In this document: one piece after another, positions 1-7,630 of the stretch
How positions within the stretch are numbered: the first letter of the stretch is position 1
Layout: each line of letters opens with the position of its first letter
Assembly (NCBI GenBank): GCA_035531475.1
Contig: DATKST010000151.1
Location: forward strand, 26,585 to 90,584
Reading direction: 5' to 3'
Source: CALCEB01 sp035531475
Lineage (GTDB): Bacteria > Acidobacteriota > Terriglobia > UBA7540
Length of the DNA: 64,000 nt
Program-made: the position numbers and the translations under genes
The notes under the pieces: model-generated
Database searches by the model: none
Told to the model about the DNA's origin: nothing
What the model saw: the letters and a program-made list of their open reading frames with translations, nothing else

Positions 1-1
1 C

Positions 2-163
2 TATATTACGCCCGTTTATTACACCTATCTTGATTCCTTCTCGAAGTTCATCACCCGGCTCTTCGGCGGTGGCAAGCGGGAACCAGTTGGCGAAGCCGAC
101 CAAATGGTTCTAGCGGGTGGATCGAACGGCACGGCTGAACCGCAATCGGCGGGAAGGCTGTGA
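2..163 (+). CDS. C-terminal end of a probable RND-family efflux permease (partial)
   Basis: An open frame enters from the left edge and stops with TGA at 161-163, giving 53 residues. It starts with ITPVYYTYLDSF, which resembles the end of the last membrane helix of AcrB/HAE1-type RND pumps (usually a TP-V-x-Y-x-YLD pattern), followed by a polar Gly/Ser-rich tail. Known of the family: inner-membrane proton-driven multidrug or metal exporters of about 1000-1050 residues. Only the tail is visible, so the assignment rests on one short motif and is tentative. The next genes run on the opposite strand, so this is probably the end of its operon. Confidence 0.4.
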   Translation, partial: YITPVYYTYLDSFSKFITRLFGGGKREPVGEADQMVLAGGSNGTAEPQSAGRL

Positions 164-297
164 TTTGGGCTTAGCGAACTTCGCTCTGAACAGACCCCGG
201 ATTCATGGGTCATAAGGCGATGGCTGGATGGCAAGGACGCATCGATCGTCTCACCCGGAAAAGCTCACCGCGAAGAGGACCCCATCTGGATCCCCTC

Positions 298-675
298 TCA
301 CCACTCAATGCGTTCCAGCCCTTCGACCAAGTCAAAATGCTGATCCCGGCTTAGAATCGGGAGGGAGTGCTGGAGGCAGAGCGCCGCAATCCAGGCATCA
401 TTGGAGGGGATTGGAGTGCCAGCGTGCTTGAGTTGACTGCGAAGCTGGGCGTACGAAACGGCTGTTTCCTCGCTGACCTCGAGGATGCGGCAGACGGCAA
501 CGATCTGAAGCAGCCAGCGATCGTACTCGATCTTGTGCCGCGAGTGGGCGATCCCGAAGCGGTACTCACCCAGGACGATGACCGGAATAGCAATCTGGCC
601 GGTGCGAGCGAACTCTTGAATTGAGCCATACTCACCTTCGGCGATAGCGGACAGGGCGTTGGTATCAAGGATCAA
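298..675 (-). CDS. vapC: VapC-type PIN-domain toxin (ribonuclease)
   Basis: 125 residues, the usual VapC length. The four acidic residues of a PIN active site are visible: D4 in MILDTN, E37 in VLGEYRFG, D93 in SNDAWIAA and D111 in LSRDQHFD. Known of the family: Mg-dependent RNases that cut tRNA, rRNA or mRNA when not bound by the antitoxin. The start codon overlaps the stop of the upstream antitoxin gene by 4 nt (ATGA), indicating translational coupling. The active-site set looks complete, so the toxin is probably functional. The exact RNA target cannot be read from the sequence. Confidence 0.85.
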   Translation of the reverse strand: MILDTNALSAIAEGEYGSIQEFARTGQIAIPVIVLGEYRFGIAHSRHKIEYDRWLLQIVAVCRILEVSEETAVSYAQLRSQLKHAGTPIPSNDAWIAALCLQHSLPILSRDQHFDLVEGLERIEW

Positions 676-923
676 GCCCGGTCCTCCGGCTCAATCCTTT
701 CAAATTCCTGTTCAATCAAATGGTTGATCCGGGCGTTCTCCTTGCGCAAGTGCCGCAGGCTTCCTGCCAGCCTCAGCCATGCTTTTTCCCGGGATGGAGA
801 CTCCGTCTTCAGCTTCTCCGCCACCGCTTGAGTCACGAACTGGCGCAGTGGGACTCCCTGTTCGGCAGCCCGGGCCTTGGCCCGGCGAAAGATCACGTCT
901 GGAATCTCCAAGGTGGTTTTCAT
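672..923 (-). CDS. VapB-type antitoxin, ribbon-helix-helix-like
   Basis: 83 residues. The N-terminus MKTTLEIPDVIFRRAK followed by a helix up to about residue 38 fits a ribbon-helix-helix DNA-binding antitoxin, with a basic/acidic C-terminal half that would wrap the toxin. It lies directly upstream of the PIN toxin gene and overlaps it by 4 nt. By analogy with characterised pairs it should bind and silence the toxin and repress the shared promoter, expected just upstream at about 930-970. Function is inferred from context and fold; no experimentally defined family name can be given from sequence alone. Confidence 0.75.
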   Translation of the reverse strand: MKTTLEIPDVIFRRAKARAAEQGVPLRQFVTQAVAEKLKTESPSREKAWLRLAGSLRHLRKENARINHLIEQEFERIEPEDRA

Positions 924-973
924 AGTTTAATCATCCCATATTTATGGGAGGCCGTCAACCAGACCAGAAGGAC

Positions 974-1001
974 GGTAGTGGTACATTTTCGCCGCTGTAG
1001 C
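974..1001. repeat. End sequence of a dispersed GGTAGTGG repeat
   Basis: The sequence begins GGTAGTGGTACATTTTCGC and continues into GCTGTAGC. The same end occurs in inverted orientation at 13873-13900 and 24232-24256, where it closes short palindromic elements. Here only one end is present and it runs into the IS110 fragment that follows. Confidence 0.6.
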
Positions 1002-1058
1002 GTCGGCTCCTTTGGTCGTAGACTTGGGACCAAGGCTGCGCAAGAAAGGAGCCAAGCC

Positions 1059-1172
1059 ATGAATATTATCGGACGTGATTTGCATGCGCGCTACCAGGTA
1101 ACGGACGACCCCAAGCGCTGCCCCTACGCCGGCCGTGCCTTGATTGAGATTGACCGTGAACAGCGGGCCTAG
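1059..1172 (+). pseudogene. IS110-family transposase, N-terminal fragment
   Basis: ATG at 1059, preceded by an AAGGAG-like site (ACAAGAAAGGAGCC region), encodes 37 residues beginning MNIIGRDLHARYQV. IS110 transposases characteristically start with M-x-I-x-G-x-DLH-x-R-x-Q, the D being the first acidic residue of their RuvC-like DEDD domain. The frame changes to unrelated residues after about position 17 and ends at TAG 1170-1172, whereas an intact protein would have 300-400 residues. This is therefore a relic of an insertion sequence. The rest of the element is not visible in the window. Confidence 0.6.
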
Positions 1173-1186
1173 AGTATCCTATCGCC

Positions 1187-2101
1187 ATGCGCTACTACCT
1201 CGGCATTGACGGCGGCGGGACGCAGACCACGGCTTGGCTGGCGGACGGGCGGCGGCGCGTGATCGCCCGCGCTCAGGCGGGACCGTCAAACCCGGCGAAA
1301 GTGGGCATGGCGGGTGCCCAGGCGGAGATCGAGCGCGCTTTGAAAGGTTGCCTGCTCCATGCCGGCGCGGCCCGCCGCTCGCTGGCCGCCGTCTGCGCTG
1401 GCGTTGCCGGAGTTGACCGGGCCGGGGTCCATGACCCACTTCTTCGATGGCTCGAAGAAAGCGTGCCGGCCGCTCACCACGCTGTGACCACGGACGCGGC
1501 CATTGCCCTGGAGGCGGCTTTTGGTGAGAAGCCGGGAATCCTGGTGATCTCCGGGACGGGGTCCATTGCTTACGGAAGAAATCCAGCGGGCGTGATCATG
1601 CGCTGCGGAGGCTGGGGAAGCGTCTTTGATGACGCAGGCTCGGGCTACGATGTGGGGCGCAAAGCCGTCACGGGCGCGCTGTGGGATTTTGACGGACGTG
1701 GCCGGCACACCCGGCTGGGCAGCCTCCTCTGCACGGCCCTGAAACTCAAAGTCATCACCGGCGTGGTGGAACTGGCTCCTCAGCCCCATGAAGTCGCCGC
1801 TTTGATTTCCGTGGTCTTTCGTGCTGCCCGCCAGGGAGACCGCGTGGCCCGGATGCTGTGCCATGAAGCGGGGGGCGCGCTGGCGGATTTGGCTTCTGCC
1901 CTTCACCGGCGGTTAAGTCCAGGCACGGCCAAGCTGCCGGTGGTGTGCGCGGGCGGGGTCTTCCGCTCCAGCGTTCTGGTTCGCCGCAGCTTTGCCGTTC
2001 ACCTGCGGGCCAAAATTCCCCAAGCCCGAATCACGCTGCTTCGCCGCCAACCTGTGGAAGGGGCGCTGGCCCTGGCCCGCCGGCTGGATTCCGAGGCCTG
2101 A
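1187..2101 (+). CDS. N-acetylglucosamine kinase-like protein (BadF/BadG/BcrA ATPase family)
   Basis: 304 residues with the ASKHA sugar-kinase fold. The phosphate-1 motif GIDGGGT is at 6-12, the likely catalytic D103 lies in TTDAAIALEAA, phosphate-2 ISGTGSI at 121-127, and GGWGSVFDDAGSGY at 141-154 is the signature of the N-acetylglucosamine kinase branch. Known role: ATP-dependent phosphorylation of GlcNAc (or a related amino sugar) at C6 in the cytoplasm. The next gene is a SIS-domain amino-sugar phosphate enzyme and a convergent GH20 hexosaminidase follows, so a GlcNAc salvage route fits well. Other members of this family activate 2-hydroxyacyl-CoA dehydratases, but those carry a Cys cluster not seen here. 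Confidence 0.82.
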   Translation: MRYYLGIDGGGTQTTAWLADGRRRVIARAQAGPSNPAKVGMAGAQAEIERALKGCLLHAGAARRSLAAVCAGVAGVDRAGVHDPLLRWLEESVPAAHHAVTTDAAIALEAAFGEKPGILVISGTGSIAYGRNPAGVIMRCGGWGSVFDDAGSGYDVGRKAVTGALWDFDGRGRHTRLGSLLCTALKLKVITGVVELAPQPHEVAALISVVFRAARQGDRVARMLCHEAGGALADLASALHRRLSPGTAKLPVVCAGGVFRSSVLVRRSFAVHLRAKIPQARITLLRRQPVEGALALARRLDSEA

Positions 2102-2155
2102 CGCGAGCGAATATCTGCCGCTGCCCTGGCAGGCGCCCTCTGCGAAGCGCAGCAT

Positions 2156-2207
2156 GTAGGGGCGGCCCTTGTGCCCGCCCGCGGGCGACCACAAGGGCCG
2201 CCCCTAC
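2156..2207. repeat. Palindromic repeat, GTAGGGGCGGCC type
   Basis: A near-perfect 52-base inverted repeat: GTAGGGGCGGCCCTTGTG pairs with its complement ending GCCGCCCCTAC, around CCCGCCCGCGGGCGAC. Related copies lie at 24660-24711 and, degenerate, at 36088-36142. It sits between the kinase gene and the SIS gene. Confidence 0.85.
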
Positions 2208-2298
2208 GAATCCTTTGCGGCATTTCGATTTACAATCGATCTCCGGGCCGTTGTCCATGCAACCGCCAAACTCTGCTTATGAAAAGTGAGACCATTCA

Positions 2299-3333
2299 AT
2301 GTCGCAGATGATGAAGGAAATTCTTGAACAGCCGCAGGCGCTGCTGAAAACATTCCGCGCCGAGCGCCAGCACGCCCAGGATTTCCGTAAGTTTGTTGAA
2401 CAACGGAATTTCCGGCTGATCGTGTTGGTGGCGCGCGGCACCTCGGACAATGCCGCGCTCTTTGGCCGTTACCTCTTCGAGCTGACCACCGGCATCCCCG
2501 TCTCGCTCTGCGCCCCGTCCATCCATAGCATTTATCATGCTCGCCTGGACTTCCGGGATGCGCTGGTGGTGGGCATTTCACAGTCCGGCGAGGGTCTGGA
2601 CATCAACATGGTGCTGCGCGCGGCGCGCCGCCAAGGCGCATACACCGTAGGAATCACCAATGAGGCGAAGTCTGCCATGACGGGGCTGGTGGATGATTTG
2701 TTCCTGGTGCGGGCCGGCAAGCAGCGGTCCGTCGCTGCCACTAAAACTTATACGGGCCAGTTAATGGTCCTTTATCTTCTGGCTTCGGCGCTGGGCAAAC
2801 AGGTGACGGTTGCCGGCATCAGCGAGATTCCCGAGCGGATCAAGGAGGTCCTGCGCCTGGAGCCCAACGTGCGCGAACTGGTGGAGCGCTACCGCTACAT
2901 GCGGCATTGCGTGGTGGTGGCCCGGGGTTTGAACTACGCCAACGCTTTTGAAATGGCGCTAAAGCTGATGGAAACCTGCTACGTGGTCGCCGAGCGCTTT
3001 TCCTCCGCCGATTTTTTACACGGTCCCATTGCTATGGTCGAAAGGGACTTTCCCGTTATCATTTTCATGCCAAACGATAAAACGCTGGTCGAACAACGCA
3101 AGCTGGTGGGGCGCCTGGGATCGCTGCTCGCCGATACGCTGGCCATCGCGCCCGCTTCGGTCCGGCTGCCGTCCGCTGTCCGGGTGATTGCGATGCCGGA
3201 ATCCATCCCGGAGATTTATACGCCGATTCCGTACATTGTTCCCGGCCAGATCTTTGCCGCGCACCTTGCCGAATTGAAGAACCTTGACCCGGATAAGCCC
3301 AGGTCGTTGCAGATTGTGACCCAGACCATCTAA
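2299..3333 (+). CDS. SIS-domain amino-sugar phosphate isomerase/deaminase
   Basis: 344 residues with two tandem SIS domains, equivalent to the isomerase half of GlmS without the glutaminase part. In domain 1 the sugar-phosphate loop SQSGEGLD is at 94-101 and the TKTYTGQL segment at 148-155. In domain 2 there are ARGLNYANAFEMALKLMET and the SADFLHGP segment that carries the domain-closing residues. Known relatives include NagB-II type glucosamine-6-phosphate deaminases, fructosamine-6-phosphate deglycases and AgaS. The upstream GlcNAc kinase favours a glucosamine-6-phosphate deaminase role, but no GlcNAc-6-P deacetylase gene is in the window, so substrate is inferred. Confidence 0.75.
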   Translation: MSQMMKEILEQPQALLKTFRAERQHAQDFRKFVEQRNFRLIVLVARGTSDNAALFGRYLFELTTGIPVSLCAPSIHSIYHARLDFRDALVVGISQSGEGLDINMVLRAARRQGAYTVGITNEAKSAMTGLVDDLFLVRAGKQRSVAATKTYTGQLMVLYLLASALGKQVTVAGISEIPERIKEVLRLEPNVRELVERYRYMRHCVVVARGLNYANAFEMALKLMETCYVVAERFSSADFLHGPIAMVERDFPVIIFMPNDKTLVEQRKLVGRLGSLLADTLAIAPASVRLPSAVRVIAMPESIPEIYTPIPYIVPGQIFAAHLAELKNLDPDKPRSLQIVTQTI

Positions 3334-3480
3334 GGGCCCGTTCAGAAATAACTGTTCCATCTTCCAACCGGCACCCCTCACCTGCCGCTTCGCGTCACCC
3401 TCTCCCCGCTGGCGGGGAGAGGGCAGGGGTGAGGGGATGGATTGGGTCCGAAATGGAACAGTTGTTATCTGACAGCCCCT
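3334..3480 (-). mobile_element. Short hairpin element, family B, copy 1
   Basis: Begins at the base after the stop codon of the SIS gene. The ends are GGGCCCGTTCAGAAATAACT and the complement of GGGCTGTCAGATAACAACT. Inside is a long palindrome, CCCCTCACCTGCCGCTTCGC and GGCAGGGGTGAGGGG around CTCTCCCCGC/GCGGGGAGAG. It matches 44823-44978 in the opposite orientation almost throughout. CTAAG occurs at both borders (overlapping the TAA stop on the left). It lies between convergent genes and could act as a bidirectional terminator. Confidence 0.75.
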
Positions 3481-3550
3481 AAGTAAAGCCTTCAGCCCTC
3501 AGCTTTCAGCGAACGCAGTCTCGCCGCTCTTGCTGACGGTTGGAAGCCGG

Positions 3551-5599
3551 TCACTGCTTTTCTTTCGCCGCAGTGTCAACCAACTTCTGGATGGATGGAA
3601 CAATGGCAATGGTCAATTCGGCTTTGGGCTTGGCAGCCTCGTCAAGAAATGCGCTCTGCGCGCTGGCCCAAGCGGCAGGAGCGGGCTTGCCGGATTCGAG
3701 GTCATCCAGGGCTTCGAGTCCGATCCCGGCCAATGCTGAAACTTCTCCGGCAAGCGGAATATCTTCTTTCAGCAACTCATGGGCTTGCATCTGGGGAATC
3801 AGCGCCGTCTGATTGTCACGCCAGCGGGTGAACCCTTCGCGGATTTGCTGACGATGATCGCTCCAGTCTTCAATCCATCCTGCGAGCTCGCGCGCCACAT
3901 CGCTCTCGGGTGGCGTCGCATCCACCAGGCGGTTGAGCGGCGTCAAGCTGGTGTAATGCCGCATTCTTTCCCGCGCATAGCCTTTCACCGGCTCCAGGAC
4001 GTTATCGAGCGTTTTCAAGTGGGCCGTGGGTTCGAACCCGGTCAGGCGCTCCAGCATCAGGGCTGGGCCGGTATGATGTTCGAACCCCAGCAAGTCCAGC
4101 CTCCTGCTTTCCACCGCCAAGCGGCGATACATATCGCTGACATTGGTCACATGGGCGGGCGACCAGAACCTTTCCGCAATGGCCGCGGCGCGGGGCCAGA
4201 TGCGTGAATCCACATTTTCCGGGGTCGTATACTCCACCCACATGCAGGCTTCGCCTCCCAAGATGTGGGATTTCTGTTCCGGCGTCAGGCCGGCCGCAGC
4301 TCCGCCGTAAGGATCCACCAAGTAGTGTTGGGCGGCGGGCTGCATCAGGTCCAGGTAATAGCCGTTGGAAAGGATGCTCTGATAGCCCTGGCGCGCCGTG
4401 GCCGCAAGGGTCGCAGCCCCGCGCCAGGATTGAATCACCACGTTCGTGGGCAAGCCCGGGTGAAACACTTCGTCCCACCCCACCATTTTCTTCCCATGCT
4501 TCTGGACCAGCGCCAGCACCCGGGTGCTGAAATAAGTTTGCAGCTCAGCATCGGTTTTCATGCCGTGCTGACGCATGGAAACCCGGATGCGCGGGTTGCT
4601 ATTCCACTGCTTGCCGTTCACCTCATCGCCCCCAATGTGGAAGTAAGGGTCGGGAAAGAGCGCTGCCATCTCACCGATGAATGCGTCAAGAAACTTGTAA
4701 GTGGATTGGCGCGTGGGGTCCATGGCCGGATCGAAGATGCCAAAGTTACGCTCAATTTGATAAGGACCGGGACCACTGGCCAGCTCGGGATAGCCCACGA
4801 ACCAGGCGGTGGCGTGGCCGGGCATGTCAAATTCCGGGATCACACGGATGCCGCGATCGCGGGCGTAAGCAATCACCTGCTTCACCTGCGCTTGCGTGTA
4901 GTAGTGGCTGTCTGATCCCATCTCCTGGAGCTTGGGGAACACCTTGCTCTCCACGCGGAATCCCTGGTCATCGGAAAGGTGCCAGTGGAAGACGTTCATC
5001 TTCACGGCGGCCATTCCGTCCAACGTCCGCTCCACCACGTCCAGCGGCATCCAGTGGCGGCTCACATCCAGCATCAGGCCGCGCCAGGCGAAGCGTGGGC
5101 GATCCTGAATTTCGACGGCATCCGCCACAAACCCCTGCGGTCCCTGATGCACGATTTGCAGGAACGTCTCCATGCCCCGCAACACGCCCAAAGGCTCCGC
5201 CGCATTGAGGCGCGCCTCGTGTGACGTCACGTCAAGAGTATAAGACTCATCTTCGCCCACGGTTTGCACAGGTTCGCCGGCATGGCCGCAATGGACCACC
5301 AGCGTTGCCGCCGCGGCGTCCGGCGTGAGGCCGTTCAAAATCGGAATTCCCGTAAGGCGCGAGAGGTGATGGATCAGCCGGTGAGCCGCGCGATCCAACC
5401 TGGGTTCCCGGTAGCCGCTCAAGGCCACTTGAAAGGCGCCGGTGATTGCCAGGTCTCCCTTGCCGGGTTGAAGGCTTGCCGGCTGCGGTATCAATGCGTC
5501 AACTTGCCCTTCGAGCGCCGTCCCACTCAGAATCATTGCCGCGAATAGAACAATCATGGTTTTAAGAATGCGGTTTACAAGTTTCATGTCCATCCTCAA
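3551..5599 (-). CDS. Exported beta-N-acetylhexosaminidase, GH20
   Basis: 682 residues. Residues 1 to about 31 form a signal peptide (MKLVNRILKTMIVLFAAMIL then a small-residue region); M5 is an alternative start. A GH20b-like N-domain (about 35-165) is followed by the catalytic barrel: AWRGLMLDVSRHWMP (about 171-185), VFHWHLSDDQG (203-213) and the catalytic pair D325-E326 in HIGGDEVNGKQW. Known chemistry: substrate-assisted removal of terminal GlcNAc or GalNAc from chitooligosaccharides, peptidoglycan fragments or glycans. The C-terminal 150 residues are helical and less typical. Together with the convergent kinase and SIS genes this supports uptake and use of amino sugars. Confidence 0.9.
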   Translation of the reverse strand: MRMDMKLVNRILKTMIVLFAAMILSGTALEGQVDALIPQPASLQPGKGDLAITGAFQVALSGYREPRLDRAAHRLIHHLSRLTGIPILNGLTPDAAAATLVVHCGHAGEPVQTVGEDESYTLDVTSHEARLNAAEPLGVLRGMETFLQIVHQGPQGFVADAVEIQDRPRFAWRGLMLDVSRHWMPLDVVERTLDGMAAVKMNVFHWHLSDDQGFRVESKVFPKLQEMGSDSHYYTQAQVKQVIAYARDRGIRVIPEFDMPGHATAWFVGYPELASGPGPYQIERNFGIFDPAMDPTRQSTYKFLDAFIGEMAALFPDPYFHIGGDEVNGKQWNSNPRIRVSMRQHGMKTDAELQTYFSTRVLALVQKHGKKMVGWDEVFHPGLPTNVVIQSWRGAATLAATARQGYQSILSNGYYLDLMQPAAQHYLVDPYGGAAAGLTPEQKSHILGGEACMWVEYTTPENVDSRIWPRAAAIAERFWSPAHVTNVSDMYRRLAVESRRLDLLGFEHHTGPALMLERLTGFEPTAHLKTLDNVLEPVKGYARERMRHYTSLTPLNRLVDATPPESDVARELAGWIEDWSDHRQQIREGFTRWRDNQTALIPQMQAHELLKEDIPLAGEVSALAGIGLEALDDLESGKPAPAAWASAQSAFLDEAAKPKAELTIAIVPSIQKLVDTAAKEKQ

Positions 5600-5924
5600 A
5601 ATGATTTCAAAAACGCGCCTCAGAAAACGAGGAGAAAAAATACGCCCAATTCCCCGAAAAGGGAAGCAATATTGAAAGAGTAGCAGGCGGCTTTGGGCCG
5701 CGCCTGAGTTCTATCCGGGAACGCGCCACCAATGGGCTGTTTGGGAATGAATGCGATTGCCTATTGTAGGACTTCGCCATGACAACCATGATGCCTGCCC
5801 TCTTTTTCGGGCACGGAAATCCGATGAACACCCAATCGCACCACAGAAACCTGGACGGAGATCGCGGCGGCGGTTCCGCTTCCGTAATTCTAACCCAAAC
5901 GAACAAGTTCTGTGGCCTTTCGGT

Positions 5925-6030
<106 letters not shown>

Positions 6031-6077
6031 GGCAATCCTTCATTGAGTTCACCCAACCTGCGACATATAATGAAGCC

Positions 6078-7547
6078 ATGACCAAGGCAAGAACGCTCGG
6101 AGAGTTGAAGAAAAGCAATTACCGCTCGACTAGCGTTAAAGATGAGATGCGCACCAACCTGATCGCCAAGCTCGAATCCGGCGAGCCGGTTTTTCCCGGC
6201 ATCATCGGCTTTGAGGACACGGTGATCCCGCAGATTGAAAACGCCATCCTTTCCCGCCACAACTTCATTCTGCTGGGTCTGCGGGGCCAGGCCAAGAGCC
6301 GCATCCTGCGCGCGCTGGTGGGCCTGCTGGACAAGGAAATTCCGATGGTGGCCGGATGCGAGATTCATGACGACCCGCTGAAGCCCATTTGCCAAGCGTG
6401 TCACAATATGATCAAGGAATGCGGTGACGCGACCGAGATCGAGTACCTGCCGCGCGAGCTGCGCTACGTGGAGAAGCTGGCGACGCCCGATGTGACCATT
6501 GCCGATATGATTGGTGATCTCGATCCCATCAAGGCGGCGCGCGGCGGCCATGCGCTTTCGAGCGAGCTCACTATCCATTATGGCCTGCTGCCCCGGGCCA
6601 ACCGCGCCATATTTGCGGTGAATGAGCTGCCCGACCTGGCCGGCAAAATCCAGGTGGGCCTGTTCAACATCATGCAGGAAGGCGACGTGCAGATCAAAGG
6701 CTACCCGGTGCGGCTGCCGCTGGACGTGGCGCTGGTGTTCACGGCCAATCCCGAGGATTACACGGCGCGAGGCAAGATCATCACACCGCTCAAGGACCGC
6801 ATCGGCTCGGAAATCCGCACTCATTATCCTCAGACTATTGAGCACGGCATGGAGATCACCGCGCAGGAAGCCTGGACCCAGCGCAATGGCAGCCGCCGGC
6901 TGGTGATTCCCCAATTCGTTCGCGAAGTAATTGAAACTATTGCCTTCGAAGCGCGCCAAGAGAAGAAGATCGACAAGCGCAGCGGCGTCAGCCAGCGCCT
7001 GCCCATTACCACCCTGGAAAACGTCATCTCCAACGCCGAGCGCCGGTCGCTCGTGAACCGCGAATCCACGGCGGCGCCCCGGCTTTCGGACATCTATGCT
7101 TCACTGCCTTCGGTGACCGGCAAGATTGAGCTGGAGTATGAGGGCGAGATGCGTGGGGCGGACGTGGTGGCGCGCGAGGTGATCCGCACGGCCACGGCGC
7201 GAGTCTTCCGCAAGTATTTTGATAATGTCCCACTGCACGCTATCGTCAAGTGGTTCGAGCTCGGAGGCAGTCTGAAGCTGCCGGAAACCGCTCCGGTGGA
7301 TGAAATCTTCTCCCAGTTCAAAAAAATTCAAGGTCTGCTCGATGCGCTGGAGCCTCTTGGAGTGAAGACCAAGGACGACCGCGCCGTGCAGGTGGCCGGC
7401 GCCGAATTTGTCCTTGAAGGGCTTTACGCCCAGAAGAAGATCAGCCGCAACGAAGAATTGGGATACTACGCCGAGGCGCGCCGGCCCGAACCGCCCCCCG
7501 AAGAGCCGGGACCGACGGGACCCACGCGCCGCCGGTCGTATAACTGA
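6078..7547 (+). CDS. MoxR/BchI-like AAA+ ATPase
   Basis: 489 residues from ATG 6078 (MTKARTLGELKK); an open frame continues upstream but that part covers the intron-like relic and lacks protein-like character. The Walker A loop is atypical, GLRGQAKS at 67-74, followed by a segment with paired Cys (CQACHNMIKEC), Walker B-like AIFAVNELPDLA near 177-188 and a sensor-1 region TANPEDYTARG. This is the magnesium-chelatase-I / MoxR class, which pairs with VWA-domain proteins to remodel or insert cofactors into client proteins. The very next gene encodes such a VWA protein, so the two are almost certainly one functional unit. The client is unknown. Confidence 0.82.
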   Translation: MTKARTLGELKKSNYRSTSVKDEMRTNLIAKLESGEPVFPGIIGFEDTVIPQIENAILSRHNFILLGLRGQAKSRILRALVGLLDKEIPMVAGCEIHDDPLKPICQACHNMIKECGDATEIEYLPRELRYVEKLATPDVTIADMIGDLDPIKAARGGHALSSELTIHYGLLPRANRAIFAVNELPDLAGKIQVGLFNIMQEGDVQIKGYPVRLPLDVALVFTANPEDYTARGKIITPLKDRIGSEIRTHYPQTIEHGMEITAQEAWTQRNGSRRLVIPQFVREVIETIAFEARQEKKIDKRSGVSQRLPITTLENVISNAERRSLVNRESTAAPRLSDIYASLPSVTGKIELEYEGEMRGADVVAREVIRTATARVFRKYFDNVPLHAIVKWFELGGSLKLPETAPVDEIFSQFKKIQGLLDALEPLGVKTKDDRAVQVAGAEFVLEGLYAQKKISRNEELGYYAEARRPEPPPEEPGPTGPTRRRSYN

Positions 7548-7630
7548 CGCGAAGAGGCCAGCATTCAGCGATCAGCGCTCAGCACGAACAGAGAACAGTC
7601 AAGTTGATACCCTTATCAGTCTGGTTTCTT

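Noticed and set aside
720..1172. 150-codon frame covering vapB antisense and the IS110 fragment
   Set aside because: Only its last 37 codons are meaningful (IS110 start at 1059); the rest is the complement of the antitoxin gene.
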